From positions 1 through 34,718 of the forward strand of contig JAEZED010000208.1 of the NCBI GenBank assembly GCA_023417885.1: a DNA stretch of 34,718 bases, read 5' to 3'. Shown one piece after another: positions 14,122 to 21,957 of this stretch; the first letter of the stretch is position 1; every line of letters starts with the position of its first letter. Both the position numbers and the translations under genes were made by a program. Source of the DNA: Planctomycetota bacterium (GTDB lineage Bacteria > Planctomycetota > Phycisphaerae > Tepidisphaerales > Tepidisphaeraceae). The notes beneath the pieces are model-generated. The model did not search any database. It saw only the letters and a program-made list of their open reading frames with translations, and had not been told where the DNA came from.

Positions 14122-15603
14122 ATGTACGTTCGTGTTTCCGCCGCCTCCCTGGCAGCCCTGGCTGTGGCGGGCGTCTGCTCCAACGCCGACGCCTCCATCC
14201 CCAGCGTCGTCTACTCCACCATCCCGACGCACGACTCCTCGCTCCTGCCGGGATCGGCCACGGAGCGCGTCACCAATCTCAACTACCCCTTCCGCAGCGG
14301 GAGCGGCAACTACTGGACAGCCCGGTTCCAGACCGACGCCGCCACCACCAACGGGGGGAACCAGGTCTTCGTTCGCACCGGCGCGCTCGGCGGCGAGAGC
14401 CTCCTGCGCGGCAACACCGGCGTGCCCGGGCTCACGGGCGAGCTGTTCTCGACGCTCGATCCACAGGTGCGCGTCAACGACAGCGGCGAGGTCGCCTTCT
14501 CGTTCCGTTCGCGGCCCGGGACGACCGGCGCCCAGGAATACAACATCGGCCGGCTCGACAGCGGCGGAAACTTCTCGCTCGTGGCGCGCGGCGGGGAGTC
14601 GTTCCCGCTGATCAGCGGCGCGACGTACGGTCGGGTCGGCGACGCCGTCATCACCAACGACGGGCGCGTCGGGTTCCAGGCATCGCACGTCACCGGCGTC
14701 GATGAATGGACCGAGCAGGCCGTCGTACTCGGGGATGACATCCTCGCGCGCAAGGGATTCACGATCCCCACGGGCCAGTCGGGCGGGCAGACCACGCCGT
14801 ACGGCGGGCCGAACCTGTTCCAGGGGTTCAACTCCCTTTTCCTTCGCGTCACGCCGGACGGCAGCAGCTGGATGACGGGCGCGAAAGTCGATCGCCTCGA
14901 CGAGGGCGGCACCAACCAGGTCTACGGCATCGTCGTCGACAACCACATGGTGCTGGAGGAAGACCTGCCGATCCTCGGCACGCCGGACACCAAGCTCCAG
15001 GAACTCAACGCCTACCCGACGCTCGGCCCGGACGGCACGTGGTATGCCCGCGTCTTCGACCAGGACCCGATGAACCGCTTCAACGTTCGCGATCAATTCC
15101 TGATCCGCGACGGGGAGGTGCTTCATCGCAACGGCACCGCGGTGCCCGGCGGAGCGCCGGGCGAGCAGTTCGACCGCATCGCCCCCAACAACGGCATCGT
15201 CTTCTTCAACATACAGGGGAACGCCAACGGCGATTACTACTTCACCGCCGCCACCGACCATGAGAACCCGGCGCTGCGCCAGGTGCTCGTGCTCAACAAC
15301 GAGGAGGTCGTCCTGCGATCGGGCGACGAAGTCGATCTCGACGGCGATGGCGTCGGAGATGACCTCTTCATCCACGCGTTCGGCGGTTCCGAGATCGACG
15401 GGGCCGCGTTCTATGACACCGGCTTCCTGACGGACGACATGACCTTCCTGCTGCGTGTCGTCCTGCGGGACGAGGCGATTCCCGCGGGGACGGCCAACAT
15501 CGTCGGGCAGGCGTACATCACCTACCAGATCCCCGAGCCCGGCTCCGCCCTCGCGGCGCTGGGCCTGGCGGGCGGCCTGCTGCTCCGCCGGCGTCGGGGC
15601 TGA
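14122..15603 (+). CDS. PEP-CTERM secreted protein with NxxGxxxF-type repeats
   Basis: The protein has 493 residues. A signal peptide occupies residues 1-24 (MYVRVSAASLAALAVAGVCS, then NADA/S). The C-terminus reads YQIPEPGSALAALGLAGGLLLRRRRG, a PEP-CTERM sorting signal: motif, membrane stretch, basic tail. It is recognised by an exosortase-type system in bacteria with extracellular polysaccharide. The body carries short repeats resembling the NxxGxxxF family seen in planctomycete surface proteins: VNDSGEVAFSF (118-128), ITNDGRVGFQA (177-187) and APNNGIVFFN. These are likely beta-propeller or beta-solenoid blades. Function is unknown; surface or matrix attachment is likely. A terminator follows 33 bp after the stop. 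Confidence 0.9.
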   Translation: MYVRVSAASLAALAVAGVCSNADASIPSVVYSTIPTHDSSLLPGSATERVTNLNYPFRSGSGNYWTARFQTDAATTNGGNQVFVRTGALGGESLLRGNTGVPGLTGELFSTLDPQVRVNDSGEVAFSFRSRPGTTGAQEYNIGRLDSGGNFSLVARGGESFPLISGATYGRVGDAVITNDGRVGFQASHVTGVDEWTEQAVVLGDDILARKGFTIPTGQSGGQTTPYGGPNLFQGFNSLFLRVTPDGSSWMTGAKVDRLDEGGTNQVYGIVVDNHMVLEEDLPILGTPDTKLQELNAYPTLGPDGTWYARVFDQDPMNRFNVRDQFLIRDGEVLHRNGTAVPGGAPGEQFDRIAPNNGIVFFNIQGNANGDYYFTAATDHENPALRQVLVLNNEEVVLRSGDEVDLDGDGVGDDLFIHAFGGSEIDGAAFYDTGFLTDDMTFLLRVVLRDEAIPAGTANIVGQAYITYQIPEPGSALAALGLAGGLLLRRRRG

Positions 15604-15635
15604 TCGGGCACAAATCTTAAACCCGTGACTTATCG

Positions 15636-15665
15636 CCCCCTCTCCCGCGGCGGGAGAGGGGGTTT
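15636..15665 (+). terminator. Intrinsic terminator after the PEP-CTERM gene
   Basis: CCCCCTCTCCC (15636-15646) and GGGAGAGGGGG (15652-15662) form a perfect 11-bp stem with a 5-nt loop, followed by TTTGGATTTG. It lies 33 bp past the stop codon. Confidence 0.8.
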
Positions 15666-15669
15666 GGAT

Positions 15670-15711
15670 TTGTCATTCGTCGGTTGTCACTGGTCGCTTG
15701 TCACTGGTGCA
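15670..15711. repeat. Three tandem 14-nt units (TTGTCAYTSGTSGS-like)
   Basis: Three adjacent 14-nt units are TTGTCATTCGTCGG (15670), TTGTCACTGGTCGC (15684) and TTGTCACTGGTGCA (15698). They lie in the noncoding gap between the PEP-CTERM terminator and the nadB stop. The rest of this 196-bp gap shows no gene. Confidence 0.6.
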
Positions 15712-15799
15712 GAGGTGACGGGGTTCGACGGTTCGGAGCGTGTTCTCGTGACGGTTCGCGAGCTTCATTCGTGATACGTCCGGAGGTGTCTGGGCGGGA

Positions 15800-17485
15800 T
15801 CATCCGCCGCGCACTGGCTCGGGGACGGGCGTCTCCTGCGGGCGCAGCCAGCGCAGGCGCAACCGCCAATGCGCGTCGTTGCGATCGGGGAAGTCCGTCC
15901 GGTAGTGCACGCCGCGGCTCTCGGTGCGCACGTGCGCGCCGCTGCTGATCAGGAAGCAGACCGTGAGCATGTTCTGAAGCTCCCACCCAGCGACTGCGGC
16001 GGCGCCGCGGGCGTCGTGCGGGTCGAAGGTCTTGTCCATCACGTACCGGCTCCAGAAGGCGACGATCTCGCGCGTCTCGGCGAGGTGGTCGCCGCTGCGC
16101 TCGATGCCGGCGTTGCGCCACATGATGCTCCGGAGGCTCGAGCGCACGTCGGCGACGTCGAGCTCCGTGCGCGTGCTGGGGGCGAGATCCCAACGCAGCT
16201 TCTGCGGAAACTCCACGGCTTCGCTCCCCGCCAGCTCCGCCGCGCGGCGGCCGGCACGGCAGCCGAAGGCAAGCCCTTCCAGCAGGCTGTTGCTCGCCAA
16301 ACGATTGGCGCCGTTGAGCCCGCTGCAACTACACTCGCCGACGGCGAAGAGGCCGGGAAGAGAGCTGTGCCCATGCTCGTCGGCATCGACGCCGCCGATG
16401 AAGTAATGGGCGGAAGGATGCACGGGGATCGGATCGCGCGACGGATCGATCTCGAACTGCTCCAGCAGCTTCATGAGCCCGGGGAAGCGGCGCGCAAATG
16501 CGCCCGCGTCGAGATGGCGCACGTCGAGGAAGACGTGCGTGAAGTTGGTGCGGCGGATCTGCTCGACGATGCCGCGAGAGACGACGTCGCGCGGCGCAAG
16601 CTCCGCGTCCGGGTGCACCTCGGGCATGAAGCGCCGCCCGTGGCGATCGACGAGGTACGCGCCCTCGCCGCGGACGGCCTCGGTGATGAGCGCCCGACCG
16701 GAGCCGGCAACGTAGAGGGTCGTCGGGTGGAACTGCACCATCTCCATGTCCTTCAGCACCGCGCCCGCGCGATAGGCCATGGCATGCCCGTCGGCCGTGG
16801 CGACCTTCGGGTTCGTCGTCTCGCGATAGAGCTGCCCCGCCCCGCCGGTGGCGAGGATCGTCTGGCGCGACCAGATGACGGTGGGCCTTCCCTCGACCAG
16901 CGCAAGCGCGCCGATGCAGCGGCCCCCCTGCTCGGGATCGGTCAGGAGATCGACCGCGAAGGCGCGCTCGACGATGGTGATGTTCTCGCGCGCTACGACA
17001 GCGTTGATGAGCGTGCAAGAGAGTTCGCGCCCCGTCGCATCGCCGAATGCATGGAGGATCCGCGCCGCCGAGTGGCCTGCCTCGAGCCCGAAGGCCAGGT
17101 CATACGGGTTGCCCGCCTGCTTGTCGAAGTTGGCGCCCCAACTCAGTAGCTCTAGGACGCGTTGCGGCCCCTCCTCCACGACGATCCGCACGGCTTCCGG
17201 GTCACAGAGACCCGCGCCGACCTTCATCGTGTCCTCCACGTGCGACTGCACGGAGTCCAGCGGCGAAAGCACGGCCGCGATGCCGCCCTGCGCGTACCAG
17301 GTGTTGCTCTCGACGACGGTGTCCTTCGAGAGCAGCAGCACGTCGCGCCCGGCGTCGGCGGCGGCGATGGCGGCGCGAAGACCTGCAACTCCCCCGCCGA
17401 CGACCAGCACCTCGCAGGTGCGCTGCGGAAGCCGGCCCGCCTTGAATGGCAGGAGGTAACGGCGGCTCGTCAGCGGCTCGAACAT
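15800..17485 (-). CDS. nadB: L-aspartate oxidase
   Basis: This 561-residue flavoprotein oxidises L-aspartate to iminoaspartate, the first step of de novo NAD synthesis; NadA uses the product. The FAD dinucleotide motif is EVLVVGGGVAGLRAAIAAADAG (25-46; GxGxxG at 30-35). The substrate-side segment ESNTWYAQGGIAAVL and the FAD-contact stretches ILATGGAGQLYRETTNP and GLNGANRLASNSLLEGL are diagnostic of NadB within the succinate dehydrogenase/fumarate reductase flavoprotein family. The histidine of QFHPTTLY and the arginine of RGEGAYLVDRHGRRF are also present. The C-terminal helical domain is intact. It is the last gene of a minus-strand run nuoC - lipoprotein - nadB with 55-57 bp gaps; no nadA or nadC lies in the window. 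Confidence 0.95.
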   Translation of the reverse strand: MFEPLTSRRYLLPFKAGRLPQRTCEVLVVGGGVAGLRAAIAAADAGRDVLLLSKDTVVESNTWYAQGGIAAVLSPLDSVQSHVEDTMKVGAGLCDPEAVRIVVEEGPQRVLELLSWGANFDKQAGNPYDLAFGLEAGHSAARILHAFGDATGRELSCTLINAVVARENITIVERAFAVDLLTDPEQGGRCIGALALVEGRPTVIWSRQTILATGGAGQLYRETTNPKVATADGHAMAYRAGAVLKDMEMVQFHPTTLYVAGSGRALITEAVRGEGAYLVDRHGRRFMPEVHPDAELAPRDVVSRGIVEQIRRTNFTHVFLDVRHLDAGAFARRFPGLMKLLEQFEIDPSRDPIPVHPSAHYFIGGVDADEHGHSSLPGLFAVGECSCSGLNGANRLASNSLLEGLAFGCRAGRRAAELAGSEAVEFPQKLRWDLAPSTRTELDVADVRSSLRSIMWRNAGIERSGDHLAETREIVAFWSRYVMDKTFDPHDARGAAAVAGWELQNMLTVCFLISSGAHVRTESRGVHYRTDFPDRNDAHWRLRLRWLRPQETPVPEPVRGG

Positions 17486-17542
17486 GAAGAGCGCCTCGGC
17501 ACGCGCCTGCCCGGAGAGTACCCCAGGGGCGCGTGAGCAGGG

Positions 17543-18034
17543 TCAGTCCCCGACGAGGCCGGCATCGGCGTTCGGATCGACATCGGGCTCATCGGTCTTG
17601 CCCGACTTGCCGTTGCCCGACGCGCTCTTCCCCGCGGAGCGCGCGTCCACCTTCGAGAAGAACATGGCATTGCCATCGGCGGCCCGCAGCAGGATCTGTT
17701 CCGAGGTGAGCGAGACGATCTCGAGCCCGCCGGTGGTGGCGCCGTCGCTGTCGGAGAAGGTGATCTGATCCTCCTCCAGCTGCCACTGCCCCTCGGCGGG
17801 GATGCGCATCCAGGCGCCGGAGTTGAAGAGCTGCTCCCCCTGGGTTCCCTCGGTGGTCGTGTCGATGGTGTAGGAGCCATCTGGGAAGAAGTTGAGCGTG
17901 ACGACCACGTCCGCAAAGGGCGCCTGCCACGAGCCGGCGACGTTCTCCTGGCTGCGGCCAAGCTCTTCGCTGCACCCGGCGCTGGCCAGGGCCATCGCGA
18001 TGCCGATTGCCAGTAGTGAGATCCAACGGGGCAT
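17543..18034 (-). CDS. Small predicted lipoprotein, hypothetical
   Basis: The 163-residue protein begins MPRWISLLAIGIAMALASAGC, a lipoprotein signal with lipobox ASAG|C (acylated Cys21). The mature part has a compact beta-rich domain: GSWQAPFADVVVTLNFFPDGSYTI, SGAWMRIPAEGQWQLEEDQITFSD, EILLRA-like strands and NAMFFSKVD. It ends in a polar, low-complexity tail (GKSASGNGKSGKTDEPD). The W-x-F/L-F-x-DG-S-Y and GxWxL pattern resembles small lipocalin-like or heme-oxygenase-unrelated stress lipoproteins that test as beta-barrels, but no family is claimed. It would be anchored in the periplasm. It sits between nuoC and nadB on the same strand, so it is probably co-transcribed. The ATG at 18034 was chosen because it yields the signal peptide directly. 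Confidence 0.8.
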   Translation of the reverse strand: MPRWISLLAIGIAMALASAGCSEELGRSQENVAGSWQAPFADVVVTLNFFPDGSYTIDTTTEGTQGEQLFNSGAWMRIPAEGQWQLEEDQITFSDSDGATTGGLEIVSLTSEQILLRAADGNAMFFSKVDARSAGKSASGNGKSGKTDEPDVDPNADAGLVGD

Positions 18035-18089
18035 GTGGCCTCCCAATGCTGCACGGCCGTGGGCCGCTGGTACGGTCGGGCGTCGCGCC

Positions 18090-18707
18090 TCAGGCGGTTT
18101 CCCGGCTGATGATCTGGTAATCCTCGCGCTCTCCGATGCCGCGGAGCGGGTAGTCCTTGCGGAGCGGGCGGGAGCCGAAGCCGTTCCAGGTGAGGATCCG
18201 GCGAAGGTCCGGATGGCCGCGGAAGACGATGCCGAACATGTCGTACACCTCACGCTCCATCCACTCGGCGCCGGCCCACAGGCCGGTGACGCTGTCAATG
18301 ACGAGGCCCGGATCGGCCTTCTCCAGCGCCTCCTCGTCGCGGAACTCCCCCTCACGCGGCTTGGTGGAACGCTCCGGGTTCAGGAACACCTTCAGCCAGA
18401 GCCGGCTGTTGTGCCCGATGCTGGTCAGCCCGTAGTTCACGGCGAACCGGCCCGGCGCGCCGCCGGGATAGTCGAGGTAGTCGACCCCGTTGAGCTCGGC
18501 GAGGAAGTCGTATCGCAGCGACGGCTCGTCGCGCAGGAAGGTGCAGATCTCGAGCAGGCGCTCGCGCGGCAGGGAGACCGTCACCATGTCGCGAAACTCC
18601 CGCACGCCGAGGCCCGCGCTGGCAAAGCGCTCCCGCAGCGCGGGGATGGCCGGGTGATCGATCTTCCGCGGCGCGGACGGCTTGGGCTGCGTGGGTGAAT
18701 CGGGCAT
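18090..18707 (-). CDS. nuoC: NADH-quinone oxidoreductase subunit C
   Basis: The 205-residue protein matches the 30-kDa (NuoC) subunit of respiratory complex I, part of the peripheral arm on the cytoplasmic face. Diagnostic stretches are YDFLAELNGVDYLDYP, RLWLKVFLNPE, VTGLWAGAEWMEREVYDMFGIVFRGHPDLRRIL (read in parts) and the C-terminal GSRPLRKDYPLRG. The length is close to normal for a stand-alone NuoC, and there is no fusion to NuoD. No other nuo gene is seen on either side, only a lipoprotein and nadB downstream and a divergent lipid kinase upstream, so the subunit gene is separated from the usual nuoA-N cluster or it is a dispersed arrangement. ATG 18707 is the first in frame. Confidence 0.93.
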   Translation of the reverse strand: MPDSPTQPKPSAPRKIDHPAIPALRERFASAGLGVREFRDMVTVSLPRERLLEICTFLRDEPSLRYDFLAELNGVDYLDYPGGAPGRFAVNYGLTSIGHNSRLWLKVFLNPERSTKPREGEFRDEEALEKADPGLVIDSVTGLWAGAEWMEREVYDMFGIVFRGHPDLRRILTWNGFGSRPLRKDYPLRGIGEREDYQIISRETA

Positions 18708-18835
18708 TGCTTGCGGCGATTCTTAGGAAGGCCTCATCCCGCGTCAAATCCACGCCCCGGCACTCCCCCGGGTCCAACGCGCCGGCGACCCCTGCGCGGA
18801 ATCCACGTTGCTCGCGGAGTCACACCGAATCCATC

Positions 18836-19789
18836 ATGCCGGCGATGACGAACGTCGCCCCGGTCTGCGTGGTCTTCAATCCCGAAGCGGGCACCGCCGA
18901 GGGAATCGAAACCCTGCGCCGGGACCTGGACAACGGGAGCGGAATCGAGTTCTGCCCGACAGAGGGCCCCGGCGACGCTGCCCGGATCGCAGGCGAGGCC
19001 GTAGCCGCCACCCGCCGGGTCGTGGTGGCCGCCGGTGGCGATGGAACGGTCAGCCAGGTTGTCAACGGCCTGATGGACGCCCGCGCCCCCGGGGGTGCCT
19101 TGCCGGACCTGCTGGTTCTTCCCTTCGGCACCGGCAACGACCTCGTTCGGACGCTCGAGTTGCCCGACACGCCGGAGGAATGTCTCAAGCTCCTTCAAAC
19201 CGGCCGCCGCCGCGCGCTCGACGTGCTGCGATGGCGGCTGCACCCCACCGACGGCGGGCCGGAGCGCTCGGGATGGTGCATCAACGTCGTCGCCGGCGGT
19301 TTTTCGGCGAAGCTCAAGGAGTCGCTGACGCCCGAGATCAAGAAGTTCTGGGGCCCCCTCGCTTACGCGCGGGCCGCGATGGGAAGCGTGGACGAACTGG
19401 AGCATCCCCACAAGCTCACCTTCCGCATCGACGATGGAGAGGCACGTACCTTCGAAGCGATCAATGTCATTGTCGCCAATGCCCGCTACGCCGGCGGCGG
19501 AATGGAAGTGGCGCCGGCCGCGGACCCCTCCGACGGTCGGTTGGAGTTCGTGGTCATCACGCCCGGCGACTGGCTGGATCTCGCCGGCGTCACCGCGAAG
19601 CTGCTGCTCGGCGAGGTGGACCAGAGCCAGCACACGATCAACATCTCCGCCACCTCCGTCGAGCTGAAGGCGGAACCGGCGATGCCATTCAACATCGACG
19701 GCGACCCGGTCGGGGAGGGATCGCTGCGCGTCGAAGTCGCGCCCGCGGCGCTGAACGTGCTGGTGCCTGGGGAAACGAGCGAGGCGTGA
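18836..19789 (+). CDS. Diacylglycerol kinase-family lipid kinase (YegS/DgkB type)
   Basis: This 317-residue soluble lipid kinase has the DAGKc ATP-binding motif VVVAAGGDGTVSQVVNGL (62-79) and PFGTGNDLVRTLELP (96-110). The C-terminal beta-sandwich has INVVAGGFSAKL, NVIVANARYAGGGMEVAPAADPSDG and MPFNIDGDPVGEG, all typical of the YegS/BmrU/DgkB group that phosphorylates diacylglycerol or related lipids at the membrane. The exact lipid is unknown. ATG 18836 is used (a second ATG is at 18845); the upstream open frame from 18695 overlaps the divergent nuoC start and is not family-like. It is convergent with sppA. Confidence 0.9.
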   Translation: MPAMTNVAPVCVVFNPEAGTAEGIETLRRDLDNGSGIEFCPTEGPGDAARIAGEAVAATRRVVVAAGGDGTVSQVVNGLMDARAPGGALPDLLVLPFGTGNDLVRTLELPDTPEECLKLLQTGRRRALDVLRWRLHPTDGGPERSGWCINVVAGGFSAKLKESLTPEIKKFWGPLAYARAAMGSVDELEHPHKLTFRIDDGEARTFEAINVIVANARYAGGGMEVAPAADPSDGRLEFVVITPGDWLDLAGVTAKLLLGEVDQSQHTINISATSVELKAEPAMPFNIDGDPVGEGSLRVEVAPAALNVLVPGETSEA

Positions 19790-19808
19790 CCGATGCGGCC
19801 ACGCCTCG
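19780..19808. terminator. Inverted repeat between convergent genes, possible bidirectional terminator
   Basis: CGAGGCGTG (19780-19788) and CACGCCTCG (19800-19808) form a perfect 9-bp stem with an 11-nt loop, overlapping the lipid-kinase stop codon and lying 25 bp from the sppA stop. No strong T-tract follows on either strand, so it could be a weak or Rho-assisted terminator. Confidence 0.4.
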
Positions 19809-19832
19809 TGTCTCGTCGTCTTCGGACGTGCG

Positions 19833-21812
19833 TCAGCGGACGCGGATGACGTAGGGGGTCATCAGGACAACCGGCCGCTCCTCGAGCAACTGGCCGAGCT
19901 GCACCATCCGGCCCAGCGCCTCGCGCATGCGCTCGGGGATCAGCGCGATCGCCTGCGCCTCGGCGCCGGCGATCTGGCCGAGGGGGAAGCCCATGCCGGC
20001 TAGCGGGTTGAACGCCTGTTCCGGAAGAATGACGACCTCGTAAGACTCCAGCTCCGCCCGCTCGGCGGCTCGTTCCAGCGCCAGTTCGATGCCGCCCAGC
20101 TCGTCCACCATGCCCAGGGGCAGGGCGTCCTTTGCCAGGAAGATGCGTCCACGGGCGACGGCGTCGACGTCGCGAATCTTTCCTTCGCGCGTGCTCATGA
20201 CGCGGTCGGTGAACTGCTCGTAGGTGGAGCGCATCCAGTTGCGCACGAGACGACGCTGCCGGTTGGTCCAGGGAGCGGTGTCGCTGAAGAGATGCGCGTT
20301 CTGACCGCGGCTGTAGCTCGCCGTGGTCAGGCCGAGCTTGTCGTAAAGGCCACTGAGCACGAGCTTTCCGCCCACCACGCCGATGGAGCCGACGATGCCG
20401 GCCGGATCGGCCACGATGTGATCACCCGCGACGGCCAGGTAATACCCGCCGCTGGCGGCCATCCCGCCGATGCTGATGATCACCGGCTTCTTCTCCGCCA
20501 CGCGACGCACGGCCTGGTACATCGCCTCGCTCGCCAGGGCGCTGCCGCCCGGGGAGTCGATGCGGATCACCACCGCCTTGATGTTGTCGTTGCGCTCAGC
20601 CATCCGCATGGCGCGGCGGATGGTCTCGCTGCCGATGCTGCTCCCGCCGAACAGGCCGCCCCCGCCGCTCTCACCGCCGGTGATCGTGCCTTCGGCGTAG
20701 ATGAGAGCGATGCTCGGGCCGTCGATCTCCGGCTCCTTCGGCTGGAGCATGGCGAGGAAGGCAAAGGGGTTGTCGGGGTCGAACCCGCCCTCCTGCTCCT
20801 CGATGCCGTACCCCTGCTCGATGTTCACCTCGTTGCCGAACTCTCCCTGCATCAGCGCGCGCAGGCCATCGGCGTCGGCGATGTGATCGACGAGGCCCAG
20901 CTTGACCGCCTGCTTCGCCGGCACCATGGCACGGTCGATGAACTCCTTCACCTTCTCCGGCCGCATGTTGCGGCTCGTGGCGATCTGGTCGACGATCTGC
21001 CCGTAAAGCGACTCGACGAGCCGCTCCATCTCCTGGTCGAGTTCCTCGCTCGGCTCGGCGCGCGTGTACGGCTCCTCGGCACCCTTGTACTCGCCGATCT
21101 GCACGTAGTCGGGCTGGATGCCGAGCTTGTCCAGCGCCCCGCGATAGAACATCGGCTCCACCGACACACCGGGGATGAAGATCTCGCCCCCGTCCATCAG
21201 CACCACGTCGGTCGCGACGCTGGCGACAAGGTAGCTCATCGTGTCGTAGCTGTCGGCGTAGACGAAGGTCCGCTTGTCCGCCTTGCGCAGCCGGTCGAGC
21301 GCGCCGCGCAGCTCCTGGGCCTGCGCAAAGTTCATCATCCCGCCGTTGTAGAACGTCAGCAGCACCGCCTCGCACGAGTCGTCCTGCTCCGCCTTGCTCA
21401 GCCGGCCCAGCACCGTCCGGAGATCAAGCCCCGAGCCGCCTCCGAAAAGGCCGGCCGACGCCGGCTGCTCCGACATCGGCTCCGAGAAGTCGATCTGGGC
21501 GACGAGCGTCCGGGCCTCCTCGGCCGCCTTCTGCTGCTTGAGCTGGCGGATCAGCTCGGCCGGCGTGGGGAAGTTCTTCTCCTGCGCCGCGGGCTGCTTG
21601 TCCGCCGACTCATCGGCCTCCTCTTCGGCCGAGGCGGTCTCGGCCGCCTCGTCGGCCATCGCCTGCTGGCTGGCCTTGAGCTTCTCGAGGGCCGTGAGCA
21701 CGGGAGACCCGCGCGTCGTGGGCTGCGTGGTAGGAGGCTCGGCGGCCCAGGCGGCGGAGGCGACGCCGAACGCGAGGCAGAGCAGTAGGCACAGAGTCCG
21801 GTTAAGCTGCAT
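19833..21812 (-). CDS. sppA: Signal peptide peptidase SppA, long (tandem-domain) type
   Basis: The 659-residue protein belongs to the S49 family, with length matching the tandem-fold 67-kDa SppA that degrades cleaved signal peptides at the periplasmic face of the inner membrane. It starts with a signal sequence (MQLNRTLCLLLCLAFGVASAAWA). A charged low-complexity segment follows (about 40-100, EEEADESADKQ). The first S49 repeat supplies the general-base lysine in IGEYKGAEEPYT (K243); the second supplies the nucleophile in SIGGMAASGGYYLA (S454). IRIDSPGGSALAS and IVGSIGVVGGKL are also present. The ATG at 21812 has GGAG a few bases upstream and gives a clean signal peptide; the frame reaches 21920 upstream. 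It is divergent from the LptD-like gene across 145 bp. Confidence 0.93.
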   Translation of the reverse strand: MQLNRTLCLLLCLAFGVASAAWAAEPPTTQPTTRGSPVLTALEKLKASQQAMADEAAETASAEEEADESADKQPAAQEKNFPTPAELIRQLKQQKAAEEARTLVAQIDFSEPMSEQPASAGLFGGGSGLDLRTVLGRLSKAEQDDSCEAVLLTFYNGGMMNFAQAQELRGALDRLRKADKRTFVYADSYDTMSYLVASVATDVVLMDGGEIFIPGVSVEPMFYRGALDKLGIQPDYVQIGEYKGAEEPYTRAEPSEELDQEMERLVESLYGQIVDQIATSRNMRPEKVKEFIDRAMVPAKQAVKLGLVDHIADADGLRALMQGEFGNEVNIEQGYGIEEQEGGFDPDNPFAFLAMLQPKEPEIDGPSIALIYAEGTITGGESGGGGLFGGSSIGSETIRRAMRMAERNDNIKAVVIRIDSPGGSALASEAMYQAVRRVAEKKPVIISIGGMAASGGYYLAVAGDHIVADPAGIVGSIGVVGGKLVLSGLYDKLGLTTASYSRGQNAHLFSDTAPWTNRQRRLVRNWMRSTYEQFTDRVMSTREGKIRDVDAVARGRIFLAKDALPLGMVDELGGIELALERAAERAELESYEVVILPEQAFNPLAGMGFPLGQIAGAEAQAIALIPERMREALGRMVQLGQLLEERPVVLMTPYVIRVR

Positions 21813-21957
21813 GAAGGCTCCAGGTACGGACAGAAACGGAACGGGCAGTCTATCCGGGGAACAGGCGCGGATGAACCCGAAGTCGCGGAGTCCGGCCTGG
21901 CAAGCAGGACACGAACCCATCGCTTAATCGTCCAATCGTTGACCGAACGCGCCGGCT

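Noticed and set aside
20292..21788. A 498-codon plus-strand frame antisense to sppA
   Set aside because: It is the antisense shadow of a gene with full catalytic motifs; low-complexity Leu/Arg/Gly sequence.
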